A stretch of DNA of 64,000 bases from NCBI RefSeq assembly GCF_024539815.1, contig NZ_JAHHIU010000088.1, positions 34,992 through 98,991 on the forward strand. The letters run 5' to 3'. Each line of letters opens with the position of its first letter. Position 1 is the stretch's first letter. Both the position numbers and the translations under genes were made by a program. Origin of the DNA: Streptomyces hayashii. Its GTDB lineage: Bacteria > Actinomycetota > Actinomycetes > Streptomycetales > Streptomycetaceae. Positions 1-7,955 of this stretch are shown here, one piece after another. The notes below the pieces were generated by a model. It saw only the letters and a list, made by a program, of their open reading frames with translations. It was not told the origin of the DNA and did no database searches.

Positions 1-117
1 CTCGACGCTGAGGCGCACGCCGGCCTCCACGAGGCGGCGGGCGTCGTCGGGGACGATCGGGGTGCGCCGTTCGGTGGCGCGGACCTCGTGGCGCAGCCAC
101 AGGTGGAGTGCGGTCAT
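1..117 (-). CDS. saccharopine dehydrogenase-like protein, N-terminal fragment
   Basis: Only the first 39 codons are inside the window; the gene continues past the left edge. The visible residues (LRHEVRATERRTPIVPDD, then RRLVEAG) match the start of the AlaDH/PNT-type N-terminal domain of NAD-dependent saccharopine dehydrogenase (lysine forming), where a conserved K/R-x-E-R-R-x-x-x-x-P block binds the substrate. The ATG overlaps the stop of the upstream oxidoreductase as ATGA, so the two are probably translationally coupled. Without the dinucleotide-binding half, alanine dehydrogenase remains possible. Confidence 0.7.
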   Translation of the reverse strand, partial: MTALHLWLRHEVRATERRTPIVPDDARRLVEAGVRLSVE

Positions 118-1259
118 ACGCGGTTGACCTCCGGACGCGGGGCGTCGGCCGCGAAGCGGTCGGCGCTCAGGGGGGCGACGTCCACGAAGGGTACGCGGCC
201 CAGATACAGGTCGCGGACGACCTCGCCGACGGCCGGGCCCTGGAGGAAGCCATGACCGGAGAAGCCCGTCGCGTACAGGAAGCGCGACACCGTCGAGGCC
301 TCGCCGATCAGGGCGTTGTGGTCCGGGGTGACCTCGTACAGTCCCGCCCAGCCGCCCGTGCGACGCAGGTCGAGCAGGGCGGGGGCGCGGCGCTCCATGG
401 CGGCGGCGAGGCGGGGGATCCACCGGTCGTGGGTGTCGGTGGCGAAGCCGGGACGCTCGTCCGGGTCGGACATGCCCACCAGGAGGCCGGGGCCCTCGGC
501 GTGGAAGTAGAGGCTGCTGGTGAAGTCGATGGTCATGGGAAGGTCCGGCGGGAGGCCGGGGACCGGTTCGGTGACCGCGATCTGGCGGCGCAGCGGCTGC
601 ACCGGCAGGTCCACGCCGGCCATCGCGCCGACGGCTCTGGACCAGGCGCCGGCCGCGCAGATCACCGTGTCCGTGGCGACCGGGCCGAGGGTGGTCTGCA
701 CGGCGGTGATCGCGGCGCCCCGCCGTTCGATGCCGGTGACCTCGGTGTGACGCAGGATGCGCGCTCCGCACCGGCGGGCGGCGGCCGCGTACCCGTGGAC
801 GACGGCTTCCGGGGTGCAGTGACCGTCGTCCGGCGAGAACGCGGCCGCCAGTAACCCGTCGGTGCGGATCAGCGGGGAGAGACGCCGGGCCTCGGCCGGG
901 TCGATCATCCGGCTGGGCACGCCGAGCGCGTTCTGCAGCCGCACGCCGGCCTCGAAGGAGGCGACCTCCTGCGGGGTGGACAGCAGGAAGAGGTAGCCGA
1001 CGCGGTGCAGCCCGATGTCGTGGCCGATCTCCTCCCCGAACCGCCCGAACGCCTCCAGGCTGCGCGCCCCGAGCTGGATGTTCAGCTCGTCGGAGAACTG
1101 GGCGCGGACCCCGCCGGCGGCCTTCGAGGTGGAGCCCGCCGCGAGCTCGTCCCGTTCCAGCAGCAGGACGTCGCGGACACCGGCGGCGGCGAGGTGGTAG
1201 GCGATGGCCGCGCCCATCACCCCGCCGCCGATGACGACGACCGAGGCATGCGTGTTCAC
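114..1259 (-). CDS. FAD-dependent oxidoreductase (DAO / sarcosine oxidase beta type)
   Basis: Predicted 381-residue flavoprotein that oxidises an amino or imino compound. The N-terminus carries the FAD dinucleotide fold VVVIGGGVMGAAIAYHLA with the acidic end of beta-2 (LLLERDELAAGST), and the C-terminus has the DAO-family FSGHGFLQGPAVGE segment that closes the flavin site. The length fits single-chain DAO/SoxB proteins. GTG at 1259 is chosen because the Rossmann fold starts six codons later; reading further upstream runs into the ribA gene in another frame. It overlaps the saccharopine-dehydrogenase start by four bases, suggesting a shared role in amino-acid (perhaps lysine or pipecolate) oxidation; the substrate is inference. 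Confidence 0.85.
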   Translation of the reverse strand: MNTHASVVVIGGGVMGAAIAYHLAAAGVRDVLLLERDELAAGSTSKAAGGVRAQFSDELNIQLGARSLEAFGRFGEEIGHDIGLHRVGYLFLLSTPQEVASFEAGVRLQNALGVPSRMIDPAEARRLSPLIRTDGLLAAAFSPDDGHCTPEAVVHGYAAAARRCGARILRHTEVTGIERRGAAITAVQTTLGPVATDTVICAAGAWSRAVGAMAGVDLPVQPLRRQIAVTEPVPGLPPDLPMTIDFTSSLYFHAEGPGLLVGMSDPDERPGFATDTHDRWIPRLAAAMERRAPALLDLRRTGGWAGLYEVTPDHNALIGEASTVSRFLYATGFSGHGFLQGPAVGEVVRDLYLGRVPFVDVAPLSADRFAADAPRPEVNRV

Positions 1260-1304
1260 GCGGGCGGCTCCTTTCGGCGGCGGCCCCGGCCCGTTGCCGA
1301 GGGC

Positions 1305-1352
1305 CGGGGCTGTCGTGCGCCGGGGCTGTCGTGCACCCGTGCTGTCGTGCGC
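1305..1352. repeat. three 16-nt direct repeats
   Basis: The core GCTGTCGTGC occurs at 1309, 1325 and 1341, a 16-nt period, in the 140-nt spacer between ribA and the FAD oxidoreductase. No gene is seen here. Confidence 0.7.
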
Positions 1353-1399
1353 CGGGCCGCCGGGGTCCCCGCCCGTGGGAGCGGCGGCGTGAAACCCGC

Positions 1400-2059
1400 T
1401 CAGGACCAGTGCGCCACCGCGTCCAGGTGCGGCAGCCGGTGATCCATGCGCTCCCGCTTGGTGCGCAGGTAGGTGATGTTGTTCTCGCACGGTTCGATCA
1501 GCAGCGGCACCTCTTCGGCGACCTTGATGCCGTTGTCCACCAGCGCCTCGCGCTTGCGCGGGTTGTTCGACATCAGGCGGACCGAGCGCACGCCCAGATC
1601 GCGCAGGATGTCGGCGGCCACCTTGTAGTCGCGGGCGTCCACCGGGAACCCGAGCGCCACATTGGCCTCGACGGTGTCCAGGCCCTCCGCCTGCAGCGCC
1701 ATCGCCCGCAGCTTGCCGAGCAGCCCGATGCCCCGGCCCTCGTGCCCGCGCAGATAGACGACCACGCCACGGCCCTCCGCGACCACCGCCCGCAGCGCGG
1801 ACTCCAGCTGATCGCCGCACTCGCAGTGCTGGGAGCCGAACGCGTCGCCGGTCAGGCATTCCGAGTGCAGCCGCGTCAGCACGTCCTCCGCGCCGATCTC
1901 GCCGTAGACCAGGGCGACTTGTTCGTCACCGCGGTCGTGGTCCATATAGCCGATCGCCTGGAATTTCCCGTACACGGTGGGCAGAGGGGCATTCACCACG
2001 CGTTCCACACCGGTGCGCTGCGGGGTCTTCGTGCCGAGTACGCCAATGTTTTCTGTCAT
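1400..2059 (-). CDS. ribA: GTP cyclohydrolase II homologue with Met120 (predicted FAPy-forming)
   Basis: 219-residue RibA-family enzyme acting on GTP. The zinc site is visible as C69 (SECLTGD) and C79/C81 (QHCECG); the substrate loop EGRGIG and the DTVEAN block are conserved. At the position of the family's conserved Tyr (RAYALQ in E. coli) this protein has Met120 (LRAMALQ). From memory, the S. coelicolor homologue SCO6655 has the same M120 and was reported to release the formylaminopyrimidine (FAPy) rather than the deformylated riboflavin precursor. ATG 2059 has AGGAA upstream and lies only 38 nt from the divergent creatininase start. A role in a dedicated pathway rather than riboflavin synthesis is inferred from this residue and the neighbours. 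Confidence 0.9.
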   Translation of the reverse strand: MTENIGVLGTKTPQRTGVERVVNAPLPTVYGKFQAIGYMDHDRGDEQVALVYGEIGAEDVLTRLHSECLTGDAFGSQHCECGDQLESALRAVVAEGRGVVVYLRGHEGRGIGLLGKLRAMALQAEGLDTVEANVALGFPVDARDYKVAADILRDLGVRSVRLMSNNPRKREALVDNGIKVAEEVPLLIEPCENNITYLRTKRERMDHRLPHLDAVAHWS

Positions 2060-2097
2060 GATCTGGTTCCTAAGCAGAGACGAAGGGCCGGGAAGAA

Positions 2098-2913
2098 ATG
2101 AGTGGTTCGGACATACGGTCGGCGGCGTACGGAATGATGCCGACGGACACCACCGAAGACGTGCGGGCCCGGGGAGCCGGAGTCGCGACGCAGGTGGCGG
2201 TCCTGCCCGTCGGCAGCTTCGAACAGCACGGCGCATACCTGCCGCTGGCCACCGACACGCTGGTCGCCTGCGCCATCGCGCGGGAGATCGCCGAGGCGTA
2301 CCCGGTGCACCTCCTCCCGCCGGTGACCATCGCCTGCTCGCACGAGCACGCGGCCTGGCCGGGAACCGTCAGCATTTCCTCCGTGACCCTTCACGCGGTG
2401 GTACGGGACATCGCGGCGTCGCTGCGCCGCTCGGGCGTCGAAGCCCTGGTGCTGGTCAACGGACACGGCGGGAACTACGTCCTGGGCAACGTCGTCCAGG
2501 AGTCCTCCGCCGCAGGCGAGCCGATGGCGCTCTTCCCGGCCCCGGAGGACTGGGAGGCGGCGCTGGAGCGGTCCGGGGTGTCGACGTCGCTGCTCACCGA
2601 CATGCACGCCGGGGAGATCGAGACGTCGATCCTGCTGCACGCCCACCCCGACGTCGTCCGGCCCGGTTACGAGTCGGCCGATTTCGTCGCGGACGACCGC
2701 CGTCATCTGCTCACGCTGGGAATGTCCGCCTATACCGATTCGGGCGTCATCGGCCGTCCTTCCCTGGGTTCGGCGGAAAAGGGAAAGGAACTCCTGGCGA
2801 GCCTGGCGGATTCCTTCGGCGCGTATTTCACCTTGCTCACCTCGGCGGCCTCGCAGGGTTCCGCGACCGGAACCGGCGCCGGCGACGCGGCCGACGACGC
2901 GGCCTCGTCGTAG
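2098..2913 (+). CDS. creatininase-family amidohydrolase (candidate FAPy deformylase)
   Basis: 271 residues with the full creatininase metal-site signature: GSFEQHG near residue 42, TDT, NGHGGN near 123 and HAGEIETS near 177. The family contains creatininase, MftE and the archaeal FAPy deformylase ArfB. Because it is divergent from a GTP cyclohydrolase II predicted to stop at FAPy, removal of the formyl group is the natural guess; that is inference. The ATG follows a purine-rich GGGAAGAA stretch. The Ala/Gly/Asp-rich tail of about 25 residues is outside the fold. Its 3' end overlaps the converging flippase-like gene by 184 nt. Confidence 0.85.
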   Translation: MSGSDIRSAAYGMMPTDTTEDVRARGAGVATQVAVLPVGSFEQHGAYLPLATDTLVACAIAREIAEAYPVHLLPPVTIACSHEHAAWPGTVSISSVTLHAVVRDIAASLRRSGVEALVLVNGHGGNYVLGNVVQESSAAGEPMALFPAPEDWEAALERSGVSTSLLTDMHAGEIETSILLHAHPDVVRPGYESADFVADDRRHLLTLGMSAYTDSGVIGRPSLGSAEKGKELLASLADSFGAYFTLLTSAASQGSATGTGAGDAADDAASS

Positions 2914-4070
2914 GGCCGCTCGTCGTGATCCGGGCCGGCCGGACCGGCGGCCCGGGTGCGCAGTCCCGCGGACCAGCGCACCACCAGCACCACCGCCCCG
3001 GGCAGCGCCGCCACGAAGCTGAGCACCCCGTAGACGACGGCGACCGTGAGCCCGGTGCTCGCGCCGAGCCCGGCGGCGCCGAACGCCCAGGCGGTGACTC
3101 CCTCGCGCGGGCCCCAGCCGCCGATGTTCAGCGGCAGGCCCATGGCGAGCAGGGCGAGGACGGCGATCGGCAGCAGCGCGAGCACGGAGGCGCCGGAGCC
3201 GGCGACCCGCGCGGCCACGACGAACATGCCGAGGTGCCCGCTCAGCACGATCGCGGAGGACACGGCGACGCCCGGGGCGTTGCGCCGCGACAGCAGACTC
3301 TCGCGCGCCTCCGCCAGCGCCGCCCGCAGCCGCCCGGCGCGCCGCGGCGCGGAGGAGCTCATCCGCACGGCGAGGACGACGGCGCAGGCGCCCGCGCCGG
3401 CCAGCAGGACCAGCGGGGTGATCTCCCGGACGTCCTGCATCACCGGGGACGGCAGGGTCAGCAGCACCGTCACGCCCGCCACGGTCAGCACCAGCTGTCC
3501 GGCGGTGCGCTCCAGGACCACCGCGCGCACACCGCGTCCGACGTCGCCCGCGCTCTGCCCGTGCCGCACCGCGCGGTGCACGTCGCCGAGGACGCCGCCG
3601 GGCAGCGCGGCGTTGAGGAACAGGGCACGGTAGTAGTCGGCGACGGCCGGACCGAGCGGCAGCCGGATCCGCAGCCCGCGGGCCACCAGCGCCCACCGCC
3701 AGGCGCTGAACACGGTGGTCAGCGCGCCGATAGCGAGCGCGACGAGCAGGGTCGGCGCGTCGATCCGCCGCAGCCCGTCCAGGAAGACGCCGGTGCCCAG
3801 CCGCCACAGCAGCACGGTGAGGATGACGACTCCGGCGACGGTCCCGAAGTGGGTGCGCAGGGCCCGGTTGCCGAGCAGGGCGCGCAGCCGGGAGGGCCGC
3901 TTCCCGTGCGGCTCGGTCACGATGACGCCGATCCGGGCAGCCGAGACGGCGGCGCCGCCGCGGGCCGCCGACGACGCCCGCGAGGGCCGTGGCACGACGG
4001 GCGAGGCCGTCTCCGCCCACAGCACGGGCGTCGCGCCCTTCACCCGGGGGACGACCGTCTCCGCGCTCAT
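2730..4070 (-). CDS. lysylphosphatidylglycerol synthase-type (UPF0104) integral membrane protein
   Basis: 446-residue polytopic membrane protein. After about 70 polar residues come repeated hydrophobic spans (for example VVILTVLLWRLG, LLVALAIGAL, VVLAV, LPIAVLALLAMGLPLN) and the family hallmark NIGGWGPREGV near residue 320. This is the flippase-like module found in MprF and in many glycosylation clusters; no synthetase domain is attached. It begins in an ATGA overlap with the methyltransferase stop. The last ~60 residues lie antisense to the creatininase 3' end. A role in moving a lipid-linked or glycosylated product across the membrane is suggested only by context. Confidence 0.8.
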   Translation of the reverse strand: MSAETVVPRVKGATPVLWAETASPVVPRPSRASSAARGGAAVSAARIGVIVTEPHGKRPSRLRALLGNRALRTHFGTVAGVVILTVLLWRLGTGVFLDGLRRIDAPTLLVALAIGALTTVFSAWRWALVARGLRIRLPLGPAVADYYRALFLNAALPGGVLGDVHRAVRHGQSAGDVGRGVRAVVLERTAGQLVLTVAGVTVLLTLPSPVMQDVREITPLVLLAGAGACAVVLAVRMSSSAPRRAGRLRAALAEARESLLSRRNAPGVAVSSAIVLSGHLGMFVVAARVAGSGASVLALLPIAVLALLAMGLPLNIGGWGPREGVTAWAFGAAGLGASTGLTVAVVYGVLSFVAALPGAVVLVVRWSAGLRTRAAGPAGPDHDERPYDEAASSAASPAPVPVAEPCEAAEVSKVKYAPKESARLARSSFPFSAEPREGRPMTPESV

Positions 4071-5140
4071 CCGGCTCCGCCCGTCGGCCGGGCCAGCGCC
4101 AGCAGGTCGCTGTGGTGCACGGTGGCACGCAGTTCGCCGGCGGCGCAGGCCGCGAGCCGTGCGGCCAGGTAGGGCTCGGCGCGCTCGGCCAGCTCGGGGC
4201 GCTCCTCGACGGCAGCGCCGACCCAGCCGCGCAGCCACTGGGCGGTCAGGCCCACGTTCTCTGGGCCGAGCTGCCATGCGCTCGGGTGCACCTTGACGGT
4301 CGCGCCCTGGTCGGCGAACGCCTCGCAGGCCACGGAGACCGCGTCGGGGCCGAGGAGACCGCCGCGCCGCTGGTGGTCGTTGAAGGCGGCGGCTATCTCG
4401 TCGTCCAGCGGGTCCGGGGCGCTGAGTTCGACGCGACCGGCGACCGACAGGGTCAGCAGCGCGGGGCAGCCCGCGCCGGCGCAGGCCGCGGCGAGCGTCT
4501 CGACCTCCTCGCGGGTGAGGACGTCCAGCAGCGCGGAGGCGGTGACCAGCGAGGCCCCGAGCAGGGCGTCCGGGGTGAGGCGGGCGACGTCGCCGCGCCG
4601 CGTCTCCACGGTGACCCGGCTGCCGTCGGCGGCCGCCCGCGGGGAGGCGACCGCCGCGAAGTGCAGCAGGTAGGGGTCGCGATCGTGCAGCACCCAGTGC
4701 TGTGCGCCGTCCAGCCGGGGGGCCAGCCAGCGGCCCATGGAGCCGGTTCCGCAGCCCAGGTCGTGGATGGCCAGACCCCGGCGGCCGGGGAGGTTGGCGA
4801 GCCGGATCCGCAGCGGATCCAGCAACTCCATCGACCGGGCGGCGGCGTCGGCGGGCTCGCGCAGCTCCAGCCACTCGGGCGCGTAACGCGGAGCCTCCTC
4901 CGGTCCGGCGTCACGCAGCCGCACGGTGGGCCGCTCGCCGGACCGGCCGACCGGCCCGGCGCCGGCGATGACGGACTGCGGGTCGTCCTCGGCGCCCGAA
5001 CCCGCGGTGTGCGACGCGGTCGGCGCGCCCGCCGGCAGCGCGGCCTCCACCAGGGAGGCCGACTCCATGCGGCCGGGCTGTGCCGGAACGCCGACCATGC
5101 GTCGTGCCACGTCGGCCGGGGTCGCCGTCGTCTTCCTCAT
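4067..5140 (-). CDS. class I SAM-dependent methyltransferase
   Basis: 357 residues. The SAM-binding motif I reads HDLGCGTGSMGRWLAP around residue 125, followed by LHDRDP at the end of beta-2 and RRGDVARL as motif II. The first ~80 residues are low-complexity and Ala/Gly-rich, unlike the fold, so the true start could be internal; ATG 5140 is kept because it overlaps the glycosyltransferase stop as ATGA, the same arrangement as its neighbours. The acceptor is unknown; in this operon a pterin- or pyrimidine-derived, glycosylated intermediate is plausible. Confidence 0.8.
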   Translation of the reverse strand: MRKTTATPADVARRMVGVPAQPGRMESASLVEAALPAGAPTASHTAGSGAEDDPQSVIAGAGPVGRSGERPTVRLRDAGPEEAPRYAPEWLELREPADAAARSMELLDPLRIRLANLPGRRGLAIHDLGCGTGSMGRWLAPRLDGAQHWVLHDRDPYLLHFAAVASPRAAADGSRVTVETRRGDVARLTPDALLGASLVTASALLDVLTREEVETLAAACAGAGCPALLTLSVAGRVELSAPDPLDDEIAAAFNDHQRRGGLLGPDAVSVACEAFADQGATVKVHPSAWQLGPENVGLTAQWLRGWVGAAVEERPELAERAEPYLAARLAACAAGELRATVHHSDLLALARPTGGAG

Positions 5141-6351
5141 GCCGCCCTCCGGGGCTCGCTGGGAAGCCTGCCCAGAACGCCGGCCAGGCTCTGGGCGGTG
5201 GACGCCCAGCCGTTCAGGGCGGCCCGGCGGCCGCGCGCGGCCGCCTTCAGCCGCCGTCGCACGTCCGGCTCGCCGAACCAGCCGCGCAGTTCGGCGGCGA
5301 GGGCGGCCGGGTCCTCCGGCGGGACGAGGATGCCGGGGACACCGCCGTCGGGAGCGCGGCCCACCGCCTCGGGCAGTCCGCCGACGTCCGTCGCCAGGAC
5401 CGGGATGCCGCGCGCCAGCGCCTCGGTGACGGCCATGCCGTACGTCTCCGCGTACGAGGTGAGCACCATCAGGTCGGCGGAGGCGTAGGCCGCGTCGAGT
5501 TCGGCGCCGGACTTCGGGCCCGCCAGCTCCAGCCGGCCCTGCAGACCGTGCCTGCCGATGAGCTCGCGCAGATGGGCGACGTACTCCGGGTCCTGACCGA
5601 GACCGCCCACGCACACGCAGCTCCACGGCAGGTCCTTGGCCGCGGCCAGCGCCTCCACCAGCCGGTGCTGGCCCTTGCGCGGGGTCACGGAGGCCACGCA
5701 CAGCAGCCGGGAGACGCCGTCGGTGCCGGAGGCCAGAGGGGCGATGTCGGCGCCGGGGGCGGCGACGTGCACCCGCTCGGGGGCGAGGCCGTGGTGGGAG
5801 ACGAGACGGCGCACCGCCCAGTCGCTGGTGGCGACGACGGCCGGCACGGCCCGCAGCACCTCCCGCTCCTTGGCGTCGAGCTCGGCCGCCACCTCGGGCG
5901 CGATACCGCGCTCGTCGCCCAGCGGCAGATGGACGAGGACGACGAGCCGCAGCCGCTCCGCCTCGGGGGCGATGATCTCCGGGACCCCGCAGGCGACCAG
6001 CCCGTCGAGCAGGACGACCGTGCCGTCGGGAAGCTCCCGCAGCGTGCGCGCCAGGTCCGCGCGGGCGTCCGCCTCCGGGCGGGGCCACGACCCGGACACC
6101 AGGTGCTTGTGGACCTGCCAGCCGAAGCCGGGCAGATCCAGACACAGACGCCGGTCGTAGGCGTTGCCGCCGCTCGGGTTCGCCGCGTCGTCGACGCCGC
6201 CCGGCATCACGAAGTGCACGGAGCGCAGGGACATGGGGATGATCCCACCGATCTTGGGAAGCGGCGCCTGCACGGGCACGTACGCGAGCGGGCCCTGCTT
6301 GCCGGCCGGAGCGCTCTGCACGGCGGCCTTCTCCAGGGTCGCGTCGGTCAC
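5137..6351 (-). CDS. GT4-family glycosyltransferase
   Basis: 404-residue GT-B fold retaining glycosyltransferase. The N-terminal half has [11 protein letters not shown] and the [11 protein letters not shown] loop; the C-terminal half has the donor-binding [17 protein letters not shown] segment near residue 230 and the E-x7-E region [16 protein letters not shown] near 315, typical for NDP-sugar binding. No signal peptide or membrane span is seen, so it acts at the cytoplasmic face. ATGA overlaps tie it to the T-fold gene upstream and the methyltransferase downstream. Donor and acceptor are unknown. Confidence 0.88.
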   Translation of the reverse strand: MTDATLEKAAVQSAPAGKQGPLAYVPVQAPLPKIGGIIPMSLRSVHFVMPGGVDDAANPSGGNAYDRRLCLDLPGFGWQVHKHLVSGSWPRPEADARADLARTLRELPDGTVVLLDGLVACGVPEIIAPEAERLRLVVLVHLPLGDERGIAPEVAAELDAKEREVLRAVPAVVATSDWAVRRLVSHHGLAPERVHVAAPGADIAPLASGTDGVSRLLCVASVTPRKGQHRLVEALAAAKDLPWSCVCVGGLGQDPEYVAHLRELIGRHGLQGRLELAGPKSGAELDAAYASADLMVLTSYAETYGMAVTEALARGIPVLATDVGGLPEAVGRAPDGGVPGILVPPEDPAALAAELRGWFGEPDVRRRLKAAARGRRAALNGWASTAQSLAGVLGRLPSEPRRAA

Positions 6352-6746
6352 AGCGCACGCTCGTAACTCGCCCAGGCGACGTGCGACTCGTGCAGGGTGA
6401 CGGCGATCGCGGCGATGCCCCGCGCGCCCTCGCCGAGCGCGCCCTTGTGGATGCGCTCCGCGAGTCGGTCGGCCACGACCTTGGCCAGGAACTCCGTCGA
6501 GGTGTTGATCCCCGCGAAGTCGGGCTCGTTGTCGAGATTGCGGTAGTTCAGCTCACTGACCACCGCTCCCAGCTCCTGCGTGGCCAGTCCGATGTCGACG
6601 ACGATGTTGTCGTCGTCCAACTGCTCGCGGCGGAAGGTGGCGTCCACGAGGAACGTCGCTCCGTGCAGGCGCTGCGCGGGTCCGAAGACCTCGCCGCTGA
6701 AGCTGTGGGCGATCATGATGTGATCGCGGACGGTGACACTGAACAA
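6348..6746 (-). CDS. PTPS/QueD-like T-fold protein lacking catalytic residues
   Basis: 132 residues homologous to 6-pyruvoyltetrahydropterin / 6-carboxytetrahydropterin synthases. TTG 6746 is chosen because GGAGGG sits seven nt upstream and the product starts directly with the family's first strand ([15 protein letters not shown]). Compared with QueD/PTPS, the C-x-x-x-H-G-H motif reads AQRLHGA: the catalytic Cys is Ala24 and one zinc His is Ala30; the Asp-His dyad reads Asn67-Tyr68. H14, H28 and pterin-anchoring E120 (LHESH) remain. From memory, the S. coelicolor homologue SCO6650 was crystallised, lacked zinc and the catalytic triad, and had no PTPS activity. It may bind a pterin-like compound in the pathway. 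Confidence 0.88.
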   Translation of the reverse strand: MFSVTVRDHIMIAHSFSGEVFGPAQRLHGATFLVDATFRREQLDDDNIVVDIGLATQELGAVVSELNYRNLDNEPDFAGINTSTEFLAKVVADRLAERIHKGALGEGARGIAAIAVTLHESHVAWASYERAL

Positions 6747-6857
6747 CGGACGACCCTCCAGGTGCGGCGCCTCTGCTCCCCCGGCCATTGGCCGCCGGGG
6801 GATGCCGTGTAGTACGGCTCTCCGGTTCCCCCTGTTCAGCCTGATCTCACTCTTTTC

Positions 6858-7847
6858 TCAGGTCAGGCGCTCCTGGTCGTACCTGATGCCGTGACACAGC
6901 GCCGGGATCTCGCCCGATGCGAGCTTGGGCAACACCTGCGGCAGCTCGTCGAAAGCGCTGTCTCCCGTGACGAGGGCGTCGAGCGCCGGGTCGGCCAGCA
7001 GCTCCAGGGCCAGGGCGAGCCGGTCGGCATAGGTGCGGCTGGAACGCCGCGCCGGGGAGACCGTGCCGACCTGGCTGCTGCGCACGACCAGCCGCCGGGA
7101 GTGGAAGTCCTCGCCGAGCGGGAGGGAGACCTTGCGGTCGCCGTACCAGCTCAGTTCGAGGACCGTCCCCTCGTCGGCGAGCAGTTCCAGCGAGCGCGTC
7201 AGGCCCTGCTCGGTGGCGCTGGCGTGCACGACGAGGTCGCAGCCGCCGAGAGCGTCCGCCGGCGAGGCGAAGTCCACGCCGAGCGCCTCGGCCACCTTCT
7301 CCCGCGAAGGGTCGGCGTCCACCAACTGCACGCGGACACCGGGGAAACGGGCCAGCAGCGCGGCCACCGAGCAGCCGACCATGCCGCCGCCGACCACCGC
7401 GATCCGGTCGCCGACCAGCGGCGCGGCATCCCAGAGCGCGTTGACGGCCGTCTCCACGGTACCCGCGAGGACGGCCCGGCGCGCGGGCACGGAGTCCGGC
7501 ACCACCGTCACCGCGGTCGCCGCGACCACGTACCGCGTCTGGTGCGGATAGAGGCAGAAGACCGTACGGCCGACCAGCTCCGCCGGCCCCCGCTCCACCA
7601 CGCCGACGTTGAGGTAGCCGTACTTCACGGGCGCCGGGAAGTCGCCCTCCTGGTACGGCGCCCGCATGGCCGCGTGCTGACTCCCGGGCACCCCGCCGCG
7701 GAAGACGAGGGTCTCCGTGCCGCGGCTGACGCCTGACCACAGCGAGCGCACCAGGACCTCGCCCTCGACCGGGTCCGGAACGACGACTTCACGGATCTCC
7801 CCCTCACCGGGAGAGGCAACCCAGAACGCACGAGCGGCGATCGACAT
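6858..7847 (-). CDS. MDR-superfamily (zinc-binding alcohol dehydrogenase-like) oxidoreductase
   Basis: 329 residues. The N-terminal part has SGVSRGTETLVFRG and PAPVKYGYLNVGVVE, the pattern of the BchC-like branch of medium-chain dehydrogenases without the classical GHE zinc motif; the Rossmann core is VVGGGMVGCSVAALLARF near residue 155 with an acidic LVDADPSREK after beta-2. The second of two in-frame ATGs (7847) is used because AGGAGG precedes it by six nt, while it abuts the first. A 111-nt gap separates it from the T-fold gene downstream. It starts back-to-back with the CDP-alcohol transferase, implying joint regulation. Confidence 0.82.
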   Translation of the reverse strand: MSIAARAFWVASPGEGEIREVVVPDPVEGEVLVRSLWSGVSRGTETLVFRGGVPGSQHAAMRAPYQEGDFPAPVKYGYLNVGVVERGPAELVGRTVFCLYPHQTRYVVAATAVTVVPDSVPARRAVLAGTVETAVNALWDAAPLVGDRIAVVGGGMVGCSVAALLARFPGVRVQLVDADPSREKVAEALGVDFASPADALGGCDLVVHASATEQGLTRSLELLADEGTVLELSWYGDRKVSLPLGEDFHSRRLVVRSSQVGTVSPARRSSRTYADRLALALELLADPALDALVTGDSAFDELPQVLPKLASGEIPALCHGIRYDQERLT

Positions 7848-7955
7848 CCACATCCTCCTGAACGATCGGGAACCTGTTCACGTACCGAGGTGTGCACAGT
7901 CCGCGCACAGTACGCGGCACTGATCATCTCTGTCATCTGGCCGGAGGAACGTGCG

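Noticed and set aside
1977..4172. Very long plus-strand open frame opposite ribA, the flippase-like gene and the methyltransferase
   Set aside because: Composition is Arg/Gly/Ala-rich shadow sequence with no domain; the minus-strand genes have clear motifs and starts.
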